From assembly GCF_014836595.1 (NCBI RefSeq), contig NZ_JACSQO010000001.1:372001-436000 (forward strand): DNA of 64,000 bases. Direction: 5' to 3'. The notes beneath the pieces were generated by a model that was not told the origin of the DNA, searched no databases, and worked only from the letters and a program-made list of their open reading frames with translations. Every line of letters begins with the position of its first letter. Position 1 is the first letter of the stretch. Shown in pieces: positions 1-8,485 of the stretch. Source of the stretch: Psychrobacillus faecigallinarum. GTDB lineage: Bacteria > Bacillota > Bacilli > Bacillales_A > Planococcaceae. The translations under genes and the position numbers were made by a program.

Positions 1-105
1 CCCACCTAAAAATTTAGTGAATTTTCTATTTGTCTGATCCTCTGCAATATAATCAACGAAGGCGTCTCCATAAATTAATACATTTTTGTTTTTTTGCTCG
101 TTCAT
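1..105 (-). CDS. PfkB-family sugar kinase, N-terminal part
   Basis: Partial gene running off the left edge; only the first 35 residues are present. They start MNEQKNKN, followed by VLIYGDAFVDY and a closing FLGG. A short beta strand followed by G-[DE]-x-[FLV]-[VI]-D and a later GG is the usual N-terminus of PfkB/ribokinase-type ATP-dependent sugar kinases, so a cytoplasmic carbohydrate kinase (fructokinase-like) is the likely product. The ATG has an AAGGAGT ribosome site 5 to 6 bases upstream that overlaps the stop of the upstream HAD gene, so the two are probably co-transcribed. The substrate cannot be told from this fragment. Confidence 0.6.
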   Translation of the reverse strand, partial: MNEQKNKNVLIYGDAFVDYIAEDQTNRKFTKFLGG

Positions 106-116
106 ATGTAACTCCT

Positions 117-890
117 TTAAATTAACTCTAATTTCTTCATTGCATTTACTAACCCATTTTCAGCAACATGATCTGTCACTATTGTAGCGTGTTTCTTAAG
201 TTCTTCCACTGCATTACCCATCGCAACTCCTGTACCTACAAATTTCAACATTTCTACATCATTTAAACCATCACCAAAAGCAATTGCATCTTTTCTGTCT
301 TTACCTAAATAATCTAAAAGAATTTCTATCCCTATTGCTTTAGACATCCCTTTTGGAAGCACATCACATGAAACTCTGTGCCACCGTATAAACGACAAGT
401 TGGGAAATGCCTCTTCATATTCCTTTTGGATTTCTTCATTGCAAAAGACAAGAGATTGATGAATATCATTATTCAAATAAAAATCTTCTGCTTTCCGAGG
501 AAAGCCAACTTTTAATGTTGAAATACTTTCAATTACATCTTGATGATCTGGAACATTGGAAACCATTTCATTGGTGTCCATGTATACTAAAGGCTGATCT
601 TTCAAAGCAGCAAATTCAGAAAGCTTTTTAAGTTCTTCCTTGTCAATAATACCTTTATGTATAGTCTTACCTTCAAATTGGACAATTTGACCATTGTAGC
701 TAATATAGGAATCTATTTGTAACTGGTCTACGATTGCTTTGGCAAGAAATGGAGCTCTTCCAGTAGCAATCACAGTGATATGTCCATTTGCTCTTGCTTG
801 TTTAAATGCTTCTTCTACACCTGTAGGTATATTTTTCTCCATATCTAAAATAGTGCCATCAATGTCAAAAATCAATACTTTTTGTACCAT
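117..890 (-). CDS. ykrA: Cof-type HAD phosphatase, YkrA
   Basis: 257-residue HAD-superfamily hydrolase of the Cof class. Motif I is FDIDGTIL near residue 10, motif II is VIATGRAP near 55-62, and motif IV is AFGDGLNDVEML near 205-217, so all catalytic aspartates are present. Such enzymes dephosphorylate sugar phosphates or related small metabolites in the cytoplasm; the exact substrate is not known. The open frame extends one codon to a TTG, but ATG at 888-890 sits 8 bases after AGAGGA and is preferred. Divergent location from rpoY-rnjA matches ykrA of B. subtilis. The next gene on this strand, a PfkB kinase, starts 12 bases after the stop. Confidence 0.85.
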   Translation of the reverse strand: MVQKVLIFDIDGTILDMEKNIPTGVEEAFKQARANGHITVIATGRAPFLAKAIVDQLQIDSYISYNGQIVQFEGKTIHKGIIDKEELKKLSEFAALKDQPLVYMDTNEMVSNVPDHQDVIESISTLKVGFPRKAEDFYLNNDIHQSLVFCNEEIQKEYEEAFPNLSFIRWHRVSCDVLPKGMSKAIGIEILLDYLGKDRKDAIAFGDGLNDVEMLKFVGTGVAMGNAVEELKKHATIVTDHVAENGLVNAMKKLELI

Positions 891-942
891 CAAAATTTTC
901 CTCTTTTCCGATTCGAATTATTTGACTTTTCCGTTAAAAACC

Positions 943-971
943 TTTACAAATTTAATTTTTTCGTATATAAT
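943..971 (+). promoter_or_regulatory. Sigma-A type promoter for the 23-aa peptide gene
   Basis: TTTACA at 943-948 and TATAAT at 966-971 are separated by 17 bases. The -10 is a perfect consensus and the -35 matches 5 of 6 positions. Transcription would begin about 15 bases before the ribosome site AAGGAGTGG (979-987) of the small gene at 994. Confidence 0.7.
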
Positions 972-993
972 ACGTCTTAAGGAGTGGATTGCC

Positions 994-1065
994 ATGTTGA
1001 AACGCCTGAAAAGGAAATTGTTGAGACGACTCGGCGGAATGCTCAGAAATAAAACTATTGCTTAA
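994..1065 (+). CDS. Small cationic peptide (23 aa), unknown function
   Basis: A 23-codon frame starting MLKRLKRKLL and ending RNKTIA. Nine of 23 residues are Lys or Arg, alternating with Leu, with a Gly-Gly in the middle, so the first half would form a strongly basic amphipathic helix. It has a complete expression cassette: a near-consensus sigma-A promoter at 943-971, ribosome site AAGGAGTGG spaced 6-7 bases from the ATG, and a hairpin terminator directly after the stop. I do not recognise the family. It lies between divergent ykrA and rpoY-rnjA. It could be a ribosome- or RNA-binding mini-protein, a membrane-active peptide, or a coding part of a small RNA. That it is transcribed is well supported; that it acts as a peptide is inference. 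Confidence 0.6.
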   Translation: MLKRLKRKLLRRLGGMLRNKTIA

Positions 1066-1077
1066 GTCAAATGTCTT

Positions 1078-1113
1078 GCCCTTCAAAATTTGGAGGGCTT
1101 TTCTTTATTTTAA
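1078..1113 (+). terminator. Intrinsic terminator after the 23-aa peptide gene
   Basis: Seven-pair stem GCCCTTC (1078-1084) with GGAGGGC (1092-1098), one G-T pair, loop AAAATTT, followed by a T-rich tail. It separates the small gene from rpoY. Confidence 0.75.
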
Positions 1114-1177
1114 AGAAGTGGCGTGATAATATAAAGAGAATTGATTTATTATGAACGTGAAAAAGGAGAGTATAAAA

Positions 1178-1387
1178 ATGATTTATAAAGTTTATTATCA
1201 AGAAAATGCACTAGAAGTACCAGTTCGCGAAAACACAAAGAGCTTATATGTTGAGGGAGAATCCGAACGCGAAGTTCGCTCCCTTCTAAAGGACCGCAAG
1301 TATAATATTGAGCTTATCCAGCTGCTTGAAGGAAACCACTTGGAATACGAACAAGCAAGCCCAAATTTCAAAGTAGAAGAGTTATAA
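1178..1387 (+). CDS. rpoY: RNA polymerase epsilon subunit RpoY (YkzG)
   Basis: 69-residue protein, the same length as B. subtilis YkzG/RpoY, starting MIYKVYYQ and ending FKVEEL. It is the small epsilon subunit of Firmicute RNA polymerase, which binds near the beta' subunit in the cytoplasm. The frame stays open nine codons further upstream, but the ATG at 1178 follows AAAAGGAGAG at a good distance and gives the family length. rnjA begins 3 bases after the stop, the conserved rpoY-rnjA arrangement of Bacilli, which suggests translational coupling. Confidence 0.95.
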   Translation: MIYKVYYQENALEVPVRENTKSLYVEGESEREVRSLLKDRKYNIELIQLLEGNHLEYEQASPNFKVEEL

Positions 1388-1390
1388 TTT

Positions 1391-3058
1391 ATGAAATTTG
1401 TAAAAAATGATCAAACTGCTGTTTTCGCCCTCGGCGGACTAGGTGAAATCGGCAAAAATACGTATGGAGTTCAGTTTCAAGATGAAATCATTCTGATTGA
1501 TGCTGGTATTAAATTCCCTGAGGATGACCTTCTTGGGATTGATTATGTTATTCCGGACTACACTTATTTAGTTAAAAATGTAGACAAGATTAAAGGATTA
1601 TTCATTACGCATGGTCACGAAGACCATATCGGTGGAATCCCTTACTTACTAAAGCAACTTAATGTTCCAGTATACGGGAGCAAACTAGCACTAGGATTAC
1701 TCCGCAATAAATTAGAAGAGCATGGTTTACTTCGTCAAACAAAAATGAATGTGATTGAAGAAGACGATATAATTAAATTTAGAAAAACCGCAGTTAGCTT
1801 TTTTAGGACTACGCATAGTATACCTGATGCTTTCGGGATTGTGGTGAAAACCCCTCCTGGTAATATTGTGCATACAGGAGATTTCAAGTTTGATTTTACC
1901 CCTGTTGGCGAACCAGCCAATTTGACTAAAATGGCTGAAATCGGACGCGACGGTGTTCTTTGTCTACTTTCTGATAGCACTAATGCAGAGGTTCCTAATT
2001 TCACAATGTCCGAACGTAAAGTTGGAGAAAGTATGGATTCCATTTTCCGTAAAGTGAATGGCCGTATTATTTTTGCAACCTTCGCTTCTAACATCCATAG
2101 ACTTCAACAGGTTATCGATGCCGCAGTGCATCATAATCGTAAAATTGCTGTTTTTGGAAGAAGTATGGATAATAACATTACCATCGGGAGAGAGCTGGGA
2201 TATATTACAGCCCCTAAGGAAATGTTTATAGATACAAGTGCTTTAAATAGACTACCGGCAAACGAAGTATTAATACTATGTACCGGTAGCCAAGGTGAAC
2301 CAATGGCTGCCCTATCTAGAATTGCTAACGGTACTCACCGACAAATTCAAATTCAGCCTGGAGATACCGTTGTATTTTCTTCTTCACCTATTCCAGGTAA
2401 TAGAGCAAGCGTAAACAGAACGATTAACCTATTGTTCCGTGCTGGCGCAGAAGTAATTCATGGTTCCTTAAATAACGTCCATACATCTGGGCATGGTTCT
2501 CAAGAAGAACAAAAGCTTATGCTGCGTTTGATGAAGCCTAAATTTTTTATGCCTATTCATGGGGAGTTCCGTATGTTAAAACTTCATACCGAGCTTGCTG
2601 CAGATTGTGATGTACCAATTGAAAATACATTTATTATGGAAAATGGCGACGTTCTTGCTTTGAGCTCAACTGAAGCTCACGTGGCAGGACGTATCCCTTC
2701 TGGTGATGTATATATTGATGGTAGCGGTATTGGAGACATCGGGAATATTGTGCTAAGAGATCGCCGTATTCTTTCAGAAGAAGGCCTAGTAATTGTAGTT
2801 GTTAGTGCTGATATGGAAAGAAAGAAAATTGTGTCAGGTCCAGATATTATTTCTAGAGGATTCGTTTACATGAGAGAATCAGGCACGATGATCAATGAAG
2901 CTCAGCAAATGTTAAACAAGCATTTAAGATACACTATACAGGACAAGTCTATTGAATGGTCTGAGCTAAAAAATGAAATTACAGATGTGTTAAGCCCTTA
3001 TTTATATGAAAAAACAAAACGTCGCCCAATGATTTTACCAATCATTATGGAAGTATAA
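1391..3058 (+). CDS. rnjA: Ribonuclease J1
   Basis: 555 residues, the family length. Metallo-beta-lactamase motif [10 protein letters not shown] lies near residues 73-82, followed by the beta-CASP region and a later HTSGHGS segment that supplies metal and phosphate ligands; the C-terminal domain is complete. RNase J1 is a dual 5'-3' exonuclease and endonuclease in mRNA turnover and rRNA maturation. The ribosome site lies within the end of rpoY and is weak (AGAAGAG), so translation is probably coupled to rpoY. A strong terminator follows at 3097. Confidence 0.97.
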   Translation: MKFVKNDQTAVFALGGLGEIGKNTYGVQFQDEIILIDAGIKFPEDDLLGIDYVIPDYTYLVKNVDKIKGLFITHGHEDHIGGIPYLLKQLNVPVYGSKLALGLLRNKLEEHGLLRQTKMNVIEEDDIIKFRKTAVSFFRTTHSIPDAFGIVVKTPPGNIVHTGDFKFDFTPVGEPANLTKMAEIGRDGVLCLLSDSTNAEVPNFTMSERKVGESMDSIFRKVNGRIIFATFASNIHRLQQVIDAAVHHNRKIAVFGRSMDNNITIGRELGYITAPKEMFIDTSALNRLPANEVLILCTGSQGEPMAALSRIANGTHRQIQIQPGDTVVFSSSPIPGNRASVNRTINLLFRAGAEVIHGSLNNVHTSGHGSQEEQKLMLRLMKPKFFMPIHGEFRMLKLHTELAADCDVPIENTFIMENGDVLALSSTEAHVAGRIPSGDVYIDGSGIGDIGNIVLRDRRILSEEGLVIVVVSADMERKKIVSGPDIISRGFVYMRESGTMINEAQQMLNKHLRYTIQDKSIEWSELKNEITDVLSPYLYEKTKRRPMILPIIMEV

Positions 3059-3096
3059 ATTATATAAAAGCATCCAATATTTTATTTGATGCTTCG

Positions 3097-3146
3097 GACT
3101 GTAGGCAAATTCAAAGAAATTTGAAATTGTCTACAGTCTTTTTTTT
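3097..3146 (+). terminator. Terminator of rpoY-rnjA
   Basis: Arms GACTGTAG (3097-3104) and CTACAGTC (3131-3138) pair perfectly, with more pairing inside the loop, followed by eight T. A weaker hairpin AAGCATC/GATGCTT at 3068-3094 precedes it without a T tail. Confidence 0.85.
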
Positions 3147-3164
3147 ACAATATATAGTAAGAAA

Positions 3165-3275
3165 TCGTCGATTCAGATATTCATAAGCCACGCTTTCCAA
3201 AAGCACGACCTCAGACTCGGCGCTTCGGCTACTTGGTTTCTTCAAGTCATTTACTACAATCGACAAGTGTTAGCT
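3165..3275. repeat. Degraded copy of the Bacillales GC-rich palindromic repeat
   Basis: Within the 320-base gap between rnjA and the small lipoprotein gene, the text CCACGCTTTCC, GCACGACCTCAGACTC and GGCGCTTCGG looks like the reverse complement of the GC-rich element found in array form at 9.7-10.35 kb (CGGAAAGCG, GCGACGACTCC). Flanks GTCGATT and AATCGAC suggest it was once bounded by short inverted ends. No gene is seen here. Confidence 0.45.
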
Positions 3276-3381
3276 AATAATAAAGTATTAAATCTCAAAA
3301 TACTTGGAAATATTAATATTATGTGAGAGCTCTTTCACCAAATTTAAAGTAAGCATCACCTATTCAAAAATTTTGCCAAAC

Positions 3382-3426
3382 AAAAAGAGAACATATAAAC
3401 GAATTAACGTTTTATACTCTCTTTTT
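3382..3426 (-). terminator. Terminator of the small lipoprotein gene
   Basis: AAAAAGAGA (3382-3390) pairs with TCTCTTTTT (3418-3426); the interior also pairs partly (TATAAACG with CGTTTTATA). It reads as a terminator on both strands and ends the gene at 3468-3608. Confidence 0.65.
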
Positions 3427-3467
3427 AAGACTTATCGATACTTGGATACTGTATTTATAAACGGCAA

Positions 3468-3608
3468 TTATTGATTCTCATCTTTTTGCTGCTCAGAAGG
3501 CTCTTCACTTGGGTCCGGCTCATTTTCATCGGTACCGTTGCATCCGAATAGTATACCTGTTGATAAAATAACAGACATAATAGTAAGAACATACCTTTTA
3601 TTCTTCAT
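3468..3608 (-). CDS. Small lipoprotein, unknown function (46 aa)
   Basis: Starts MKNKRYVLT, followed by a hydrophobic stretch and lipobox LFGC near residues 18-21, then a short acidic, Glu/Pro/Ser-rich tail without a domain. The product would be a lipidated peptide of about 26 residues anchored outside the membrane. The chosen ATG follows GGAGGGA by 5 bases; the longer open frame from 3662 has no ribosome site. It stands alone between terminators on both sides. Small lipoproteins of this kind are common in Bacilli; no function can be assigned. Confidence 0.65.
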   Translation of the reverse strand: MKNKRYVLTIMSVILSTGILFGCNGTDENEPDPSEEPSEQQKDENQ

Positions 3609-3655
3609 CCTAATCCCTCCATTCTTATGCTTAATGTGTCTATCTTTTAGAAAAA

Positions 3656-3694
3656 TATACAAAAATAAAAGAGCGCTCCAATTGGAACGCTCTT
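3656..3694 (-). terminator. Hairpin upstream of the small lipoprotein gene
   Basis: AAGAGCG (3669-3675) pairs with CGCTCTT (3688-3694) around a palindromic TCCAATTGGA core. On the minus strand it is followed by a T-rich run (CTTTTATTTTTG), so it is a terminator facing left, insulating the lipoprotein gene from ktrC. Confidence 0.6.
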
Positions 3695-3787
3695 ATCATA
3701 TTAAGACTCACCTATACTTTAAATATTATTTTTGCTTGTTTATTTCATATTGAACGAATGTTTTATAATCTAAAATTTATTTATTTT

Positions 3788-3824
3788 AATAAATATAAAA
3801 GCCAAGGGATTAGTCCCTTGGCTT
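3788..3824 (-). terminator. Terminator of ktrC
   Basis: Perfect 11-bp arms AAGCCAAGGGA (3799-3809) and TCCCTTGGCTT (3814-3824) with a TTAG loop; on the minus strand TTTTATATTTATT follows. It lies directly after the ktrC stop. Confidence 0.85.
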
Positions 3825-3826
3825 AG

Positions 3827-4486
3827 TTAAGATAAAACTTTCTTTTCAAAGCGATTAATATCAACATCTGCACCAATTATAATAAGTACATCATTTAGTT
3901 GCATTTTATCGTGGGCTTGAGGTGAGACGATGATATCCTTTCCTCGTTTAACCGCAACAATGTTAATGCCATATCTCGCACGGATATCCAAATCTATAAT
4001 TGAGAACCCAGCAATTTTCTCGTTTACTTTGATTTCCATAATCGAATGCTCATCGGATAGCTCCAAATAATCTAATACATTATTAGAAATGATGTTATTG
4101 GCAATTCGTATCCCCATGTCTCGTTCTGGATGAACTACTTGATCTGCACCTATTTTTCGTAACACTTTTTCATGATAATCATTTTGAGCCTTCACTGTAA
4201 TTTTTTTCACACCTATTTCTTTTAGCATAAGTGTAGTCAAAATACTTGATTGAATGTCATCCCCTATTGCAACAATCACGTGTTCAAAATTTCTTATCCC
4301 AAGAGATTTTAAAACTGCCTCGTCTGTTGTATCCGCAATAACCGCATGAGTTGCTATTGTAGCGAACTCATCTACTCGTTCTTGAATTTTATCGATTGCC
4401 ATTACATCCGCGCCTTGCTCCATTAACTCTTTTACGATACTTCCTCCGAAACGACCTAAACCAATAACAACAAATTCCTTATGCAT
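3827..4486 (-). CDS. ktrC: Ktr potassium uptake regulatory subunit KtrC
   Basis: 219-residue RCK protein. The N-terminal Rossmann fold has GLGRFGGS (near 9-16) and an acidic residue ending strand 2 (MAID), the NAD/ATP-binding signature. The C-terminal RCK_C domain contains DIRARYGINIVAVKRG, the region that binds c-di-AMP in Bacillus KtrC homologues. It forms a cytoplasmic octameric ring gating the KtrB/KtrD membrane subunit; a KtrD homologue is encoded at 61427-62779, unlinked as in B. subtilis. The ATG follows CTAGGAGGCG. Proximity to rnjA matches B. subtilis ykqB. Confidence 0.93.
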   Translation of the reverse strand: MHKEFVVIGLGRFGGSIVKELMEQGADVMAIDKIQERVDEFATIATHAVIADTTDEAVLKSLGIRNFEHVIVAIGDDIQSSILTTLMLKEIGVKKITVKAQNDYHEKVLRKIGADQVVHPERDMGIRIANNIISNNVLDYLELSDEHSIMEIKVNEKIAGFSIIDLDIRARYGINIVAVKRGKDIIVSPQAHDKMQLNDVLIIIGADVDINRFEKKVLS

Positions 4487-4572
4487 AACTGCGCCTCCTA
4501 GAACTAATTGCCATTAGTTTAACACATCAGCTGTTCCTCGGCTATGAGATTTCACTATAGCCATTTTCATAA

Positions 4573-5016
4573 CTAACGTTCATTTATCAACAATACAAGT
4601 CGCTTTTCTAGCATGTGCCAACCGTACTCCCCTGTTTGCCTATGTCTTAGCTGTCCTTTTTTATCAAACAAGTAAAAGTTAGGAACCATTTGATTCTGAT
4701 ATTTTTTAGAAATGGTTAAATCATGATCTAAGAATATCGAATGATTTATACCGATAGCAGCAGCTGTAGATTGAACAATACTTGTATTAGCATCCTCTTG
4801 GAATCTTGGCATATGAACAGCGATTACATTAAAACGATCTCCATATTTGCTTTTCCATAAGTTAATCACTGATGGAGCCCTTTTGCAGGCTTGACAGCTA
4901 ACAGACCAAAAATAGACAAGAACAGGCTTTTCTCCCATTAGTTGTTCCTTTGACCATGCTCCGTTTAACCATATTGCCGAATTCGGAAACTCCGGTAACT
5001 CCTCTCTTAACCGCAT
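4573..5016 (-). CDS. TlpA/ResA-like thiol-disulfide oxidoreductase, no signal peptide
   Basis: 147 residues with one thioredoxin fold: VLVYFWSVSCQACKRAP carries the CxxC redox pair (CQAC), and VPNFYLFD supplies the cis-proline segment. Family members reduce or isomerise disulfides, or accept thiol-peroxide electrons. Unlike ResA or TlpA it has no N-terminal membrane anchor, so it would act in the cytoplasm. The ATG at 5016 follows AAGGAGAGAA; a start eight codons upstream has only a poorly spaced site. It is a single gene upstream of ktrC and divergent from the polyamine regulator. The partner is unknown. Confidence 0.8.
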   Translation of the reverse strand: MRLREELPEFPNSAIWLNGAWSKEQLMGEKPVLVYFWSVSCQACKRAPSVINLWKSKYGDRFNVIAVHMPRFQEDANTSIVQSTAAAIGINHSIFLDHDLTISKKYQNQMVPNFYLFDKKGQLRHRQTGEYGWHMLEKRLVLLINER

Positions 5017-5124
5017 TAAATTCTCTCCTTTTTCTGTCATCCTTTGTTATAGTATGCAGGACAAAAACTACCGATTATTTCATTCAATAAAAAATGGAAT
5101 AATTTTTTTTTGTAAAATCATTAA

Positions 5125-5166
5125 AAAGTTGTTAAAGTAAACTTAAAGTTATGTTAAAATAAACTT
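5125..5166 (+). promoter_or_regulatory. Direct-repeat operator and promoter of the pot operon
   Basis: Two near-identical 14-mers, GTTAAAGTAAACTT (5131-5144) and GTTAAAATAAACTT (5153-5166), one mismatch, each preceded by AAAGTT, with a 22-bp period (about two helical turns). TAAAAT inside the second copy (5155-5160) fits a -10 box. It is a likely binding site for the regulator encoded 51 bases downstream. Confidence 0.5.
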
Positions 5167-5216
5167 TGTTTTATGGAAAAGCTCTTTATTTCAAATAAAA
5201 GAAGGAGCGTAATTAC

Positions 5217-5759
5217 ATGCAAATAGGTAAAAAAATTAAGCAATTACGGTTGAAAAAAGGACTTACTCAAGAGGAGCTTGGAGAAAGGACAGATTTAAGT
5301 AAGGGTTTTATTTCTCAGCTTGAACGTGACCTCAATTCTCCTTCTATTGAAACTCTTTTTTCCATCTTAAATGTTTTAGGTTGTAAGCCTAAGGATTTCT
5401 TTGATGATGAACATAGTAGAACAAAGGTTGTTTTTGAAAAAGAAGAACAAACCGTTAATGTAGATGAAGAAAAAAAGTACACACTGCACTGGCTTATCTC
5501 AGAATCCAACGAAAATGACATGGAGCCAGTACTTATTATTCTTGATAAAGGCGGGCAATTTAAAGAGTTCGAACCGTCCCTATCTCAAACATTCATATAT
5601 GTTTTACACGGTCGCGTCCAGTTAACATTAGGCAAGCAGCACTACTTCGCATCAATAGGAGAATCCCTCTATTTTGAAGCATCTGATCACCATCTTTTAC
5701 AAAATGCATCGGATGATATCGCGAAGGTTATTTATGTCGTCACCAATTCTTACTTATGA
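5217..5759 (+). CDS. XRE-family regulator with C-terminal cupin domain (polyamine operon regulator)
   Basis: 180 residues: helix-turn-helix at 1-60 (LTQEELGERTDLSKGFISQLE is the recognition core) and a cupin domain at about 105-180 (ILDKGGQFKEFEPSLSQ, VLHGRVQLTLG). This MerR-unrelated HTH-cupin layout is typical of PuuR-like sensors of small metabolites. It is the first gene of a run into potABCD, ending 15 bases before potA, so it most likely controls polyamine uptake and its own expression. The ATG follows GAAGGAGCG. The direct repeats at 5125-5166 are the obvious operator candidate. Ligand identity (putrescine or spermidine) is inference. Confidence 0.85.
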   Translation: MQIGKKIKQLRLKKGLTQEELGERTDLSKGFISQLERDLNSPSIETLFSILNVLGCKPKDFFDDEHSRTKVVFEKEEQTVNVDEEKKYTLHWLISESNENDMEPVLIILDKGGQFKEFEPSLSQTFIYVLHGRVQLTLGKQHYFASIGESLYFEASDHHLLQNASDDIAKVIYVVTNSYL

Positions 5760-5774
5760 AAATGGAGGGTTATT

Positions 5775-6881
5775 ATGTCAGAGACACCTATTATTCGCTT
5801 TGAAAACGTCACTAAATTTTATGATGAGGACACTACCGTACTTAGTAACATTAATTTTGAATTAGAACGCGGAAAATTTTATACGTTATTAGGACCATCA
5901 GGTTGTGGGAAAACAACTATTCTCCGCTTAATCGCAGGATTTATGCAGCCTTCAAGTGGGAGCATTTATTTTAATGGAAAACTAATCAACAATGTACCAG
6001 CCAACGAACGCCAAGTTAATACCGTATTTCAGGACTATGCTTTGTTTCCTCACTTAAATGTTTTTGAAAACGTAGCATTTGGTCTACGAATAAAAAAATT
6101 AGCAAAAAAAGATATAGAAGACAAAGTATTAGAAGCATTGAGATTTGTTAATTTAAGCGGTTATGAGTATAGAGAAATAGCAGAAATGTCTGGGGGACAA
6201 AGACAACGTGTTGCTATCGCCCGTGCAATAGTCAATGACCCTGAAATTATATTACTAGACGAGCCACTTTCAGCGCTTGACCTAAAGCTACGTTCAGAAA
6301 TGCAGTACGAGCTTCGTGAGTTACAGCAACGTCTCGGAAAAACTTTTATCTTTGTTACGCATGACCAAGAAGAAGCACTTGCTATGTCCGATGAAATATT
6401 TGTATTGAATGCCGGAAATATTGAACAAAGTGGAACTCCTATGGATATTTATGATGAACCTATCAATCGCTTTGTTGCGGACTTTATCGGTGAATCTAAT
6501 ATTGTAGAAGGAACAATGGTCGCAGATTTCCGTGTGCATATTGGTGGTAAGGAATTTGAATGTGTGGACCAAGGGTTAAATCCAAATGAGAAGGTTGATA
6601 TCGTTATTCGCCCAGAGGATTTAGAAATTACTGGAGTAGATAATGGGAAGATGAAAGTGAAAGTAGATACCCAACTATTTAGAGGCGTTCACTATGAGCT
6701 ATCCACTTACGATGAAGAAGGAAATGAGTGGTTAGTTCATTCAACTAAAAAAGCAGCTGTAGGTGAAATGATTGGATTAGATTTCGATCCGGAGTCTATT
6801 CATGTTATGCGTCTAAATGAAACAGAAGAAGAATTTGACAAACGACTTGAGTCTTATGGGGAAGACGCTTATGGAAACTAA
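5775..6881 (+). CDS. potA: Spermidine/putrescine ABC transporter ATPase PotA
   Basis: 368 residues. Walker A GPSGCGKT near 38-45, Q-loop [10 protein letters not shown], signature MSGGQRQR, Walker [12 protein letters not shown] and the H-loop THDQEE are all intact. A TOBE-type regulatory domain follows ([10 protein letters not shown] near 275). It energises polyamine import at the inner face of the membrane. The ribosome site is AATGGAGGG. potB starts 11 bases before the potA stop, so the genes are translationally coupled. Confidence 0.93.
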   Translation: MSETPIIRFENVTKFYDEDTTVLSNINFELERGKFYTLLGPSGCGKTTILRLIAGFMQPSSGSIYFNGKLINNVPANERQVNTVFQDYALFPHLNVFENVAFGLRIKKLAKKDIEDKVLEALRFVNLSGYEYREIAEMSGGQRQRVAIARAIVNDPEIILLDEPLSALDLKLRSEMQYELRELQQRLGKTFIFVTHDQEEALAMSDEIFVLNAGNIEQSGTPMDIYDEPINRFVADFIGESNIVEGTMVADFRVHIGGKEFECVDQGLNPNEKVDIVIRPEDLEITGVDNGKMKVKVDTQLFRGVHYELSTYDEEGNEWLVHSTKKAAVGEMIGLDFDPESIHVMRLNETEEEFDKRLESYGEDAYGN

Positions 6882-7695
6882 AAAAGCTAAAACGCTTTAT
6901 CTGATACCCTACTATGCTTGGATACTATTCTTTGTCATAGCTCCAATAGCATTAATCGCTTATTATTCCTTCTTCGACTTAAGCGGAAGCTTTACATTAG
7001 ATAACTATAAGAACTTTTTTACTTCTGTATATTTAAAGTTAACACTTAGCTCTTTTTGGTACGCATTTTTAATTACCTTATTTTCTTTGCTCATTGCGTA
7101 TCCAACAGCTTATCTTTTGACTAAAACAAAGCACAAACAATTATGGTTACTTTTAATCATTATTCCATCATGGATTAACCTTCTATTAAAAACATATGCG
7201 TTTATCGGGATCTTTGGTTTATATGGTCCAATCAATGCATTTTTAAATGTTTTTGGGATAGGTGAACAGCAAATACTATTTACTGATTTTAGTTTTATTT
7301 TTGTATCGGTGTACATTTTCATACCATTTATGATTCTCCCTATCTTTAACTCGCTCGATAAGTTAAATCCATCTCTGATAGATGCAAGTAGAGACTTAGG
7401 GGCTTCAAGCTGGACAACTTTTTCTAAGGTCATCTTTCCTTTAACTATTAATGGTGTAAAGGCCGGGATTCAAGCTGTATTCATCCCCTCCCTTTCATTA
7501 TTTATGATTACTCGATTAATTGCAGGGAACAAAGTAATTACACTAGGTACTGCTATTGAACAACAGTTCCTTGTAACACAAAACTGGGGAATGGGTTCAA
7601 CCATCGCCGTGTTTTTAATTATCTTTATGGTAATTGTCATGATCATTACCGGACAAAGAGAAAAGGGGGCCACTTCTAATGGAAAAAACAAGTAA
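6871..7695 (+). CDS. potB: Polyamine ABC transporter permease PotB
   Basis: 274-residue membrane protein with about six helices, starting [11 protein letters not shown]. The binding-protein-dependent permease EAA loop appears as [21 protein letters not shown] near residues 170-190, the contact site for PotA. The ATG at 6871 overlaps potA by 11 bases and follows GGGGAAG; in-frame codons further upstream within potA lack a ribosome site. It pairs with PotC to form the transmembrane pore. Confidence 0.9.
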   Translation: METKKAKTLYLIPYYAWILFFVIAPIALIAYYSFFDLSGSFTLDNYKNFFTSVYLKLTLSSFWYAFLITLFSLLIAYPTAYLLTKTKHKQLWLLLIIIPSWINLLLKTYAFIGIFGLYGPINAFLNVFGIGEQQILFTDFSFIFVSVYIFIPFMILPIFNSLDKLNPSLIDASRDLGASSWTTFSKVIFPLTINGVKAGIQAVFIPSLSLFMITRLIAGNKVITLGTAIEQQFLVTQNWGMGSTIAVFLIIFMVIVMIITGQREKGATSNGKNK

Positions 7696-8485
7696 GTCGG
7701 CAAAAACATTTTTAGCCCTGATCTTCGTTATTCTTTATGTACCTATTTTTTATTTGATATTCTATTCATTTAATAGCGGTGGTACGATGAATGACTTTGA
7801 GTCCTTTACTTGGGAGCACTATGCAGCAGTGTTTTCTGACACTCGTCTAATTATGATTCTTATCAACACTGTTATTGTGGCGTTACTATCTGCTTTAATT
7901 TCGACCGTAATAGGTGTTCTTGGCTCCTTAGGTATAGTTTATATTAGAAACAAATCCTTAAGGAACTCAATATTATCATTGAATAACGTATTGATTGTTA
8001 GCCCAGACGTTGTTATTGGTGCTTCCTTCTTGATCCTATTTACTATGGTTGGGGTTAAGTTAGGCTTTGCCTCAGTATTAATTTCTCATATTGCTTTTAG
8101 TATTCCAATCGTAGTCTTAATGGTATTGCCAAAACTTCAAGAAATGAACAGCTCGTTAATAGATGCAGCAGCCGATCTAGGCGCTACTAGAAGAGACATC
8201 TTAAGAAGAGTTATTATCCCTTTCATCAAACCGGGAATCTTTGCAGGATTCTTCCTAGCATTGACTTACTCATTAGATGACTTTGCAGTGACTTTCTTTG
8301 TCACTGGGAATGGTTTTAGTACATTATCAGTGGAGATTTATTCTATGGCTCGTGCCGGAATCACTCTAACGATTAATGCACTATCAGGAATTATTTTCAT
8401 CGTCACTTTATTGTTAGTAGTGGGCTATTACTTTATTAGCCAACGTGGCGGGAAAAACCCTACAGGAATGGGGGTAAGAAAATGA
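7679..8485 (+). CDS. potC: Polyamine ABC transporter permease PotC
   Basis: 268 residues, about six transmembrane helices. The EAA loop reads DAAADLGATRRDILRRVIIP near 160-180. The start overlaps the end of potB by 17 bases and follows AAGGGGGC. It is the second pore subunit of the spermidine/putrescine importer. potD begins within its stop codon (ATGA at 8482-8485). Confidence 0.92.
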   Translation: MEKTSKSAKTFLALIFVILYVPIFYLIFYSFNSGGTMNDFESFTWEHYAAVFSDTRLIMILINTVIVALLSALISTVIGVLGSLGIVYIRNKSLRNSILSLNNVLIVSPDVVIGASFLILFTMVGVKLGFASVLISHIAFSIPIVVLMVLPKLQEMNSSLIDAAADLGATRRDILRRVIIPFIKPGIFAGFFLALTYSLDDFAVTFFVTGNGFSTLSVEIYSMARAGITLTINALSGIIFIVTLLLVVGYYFISQRGGKNPTGMGVRK

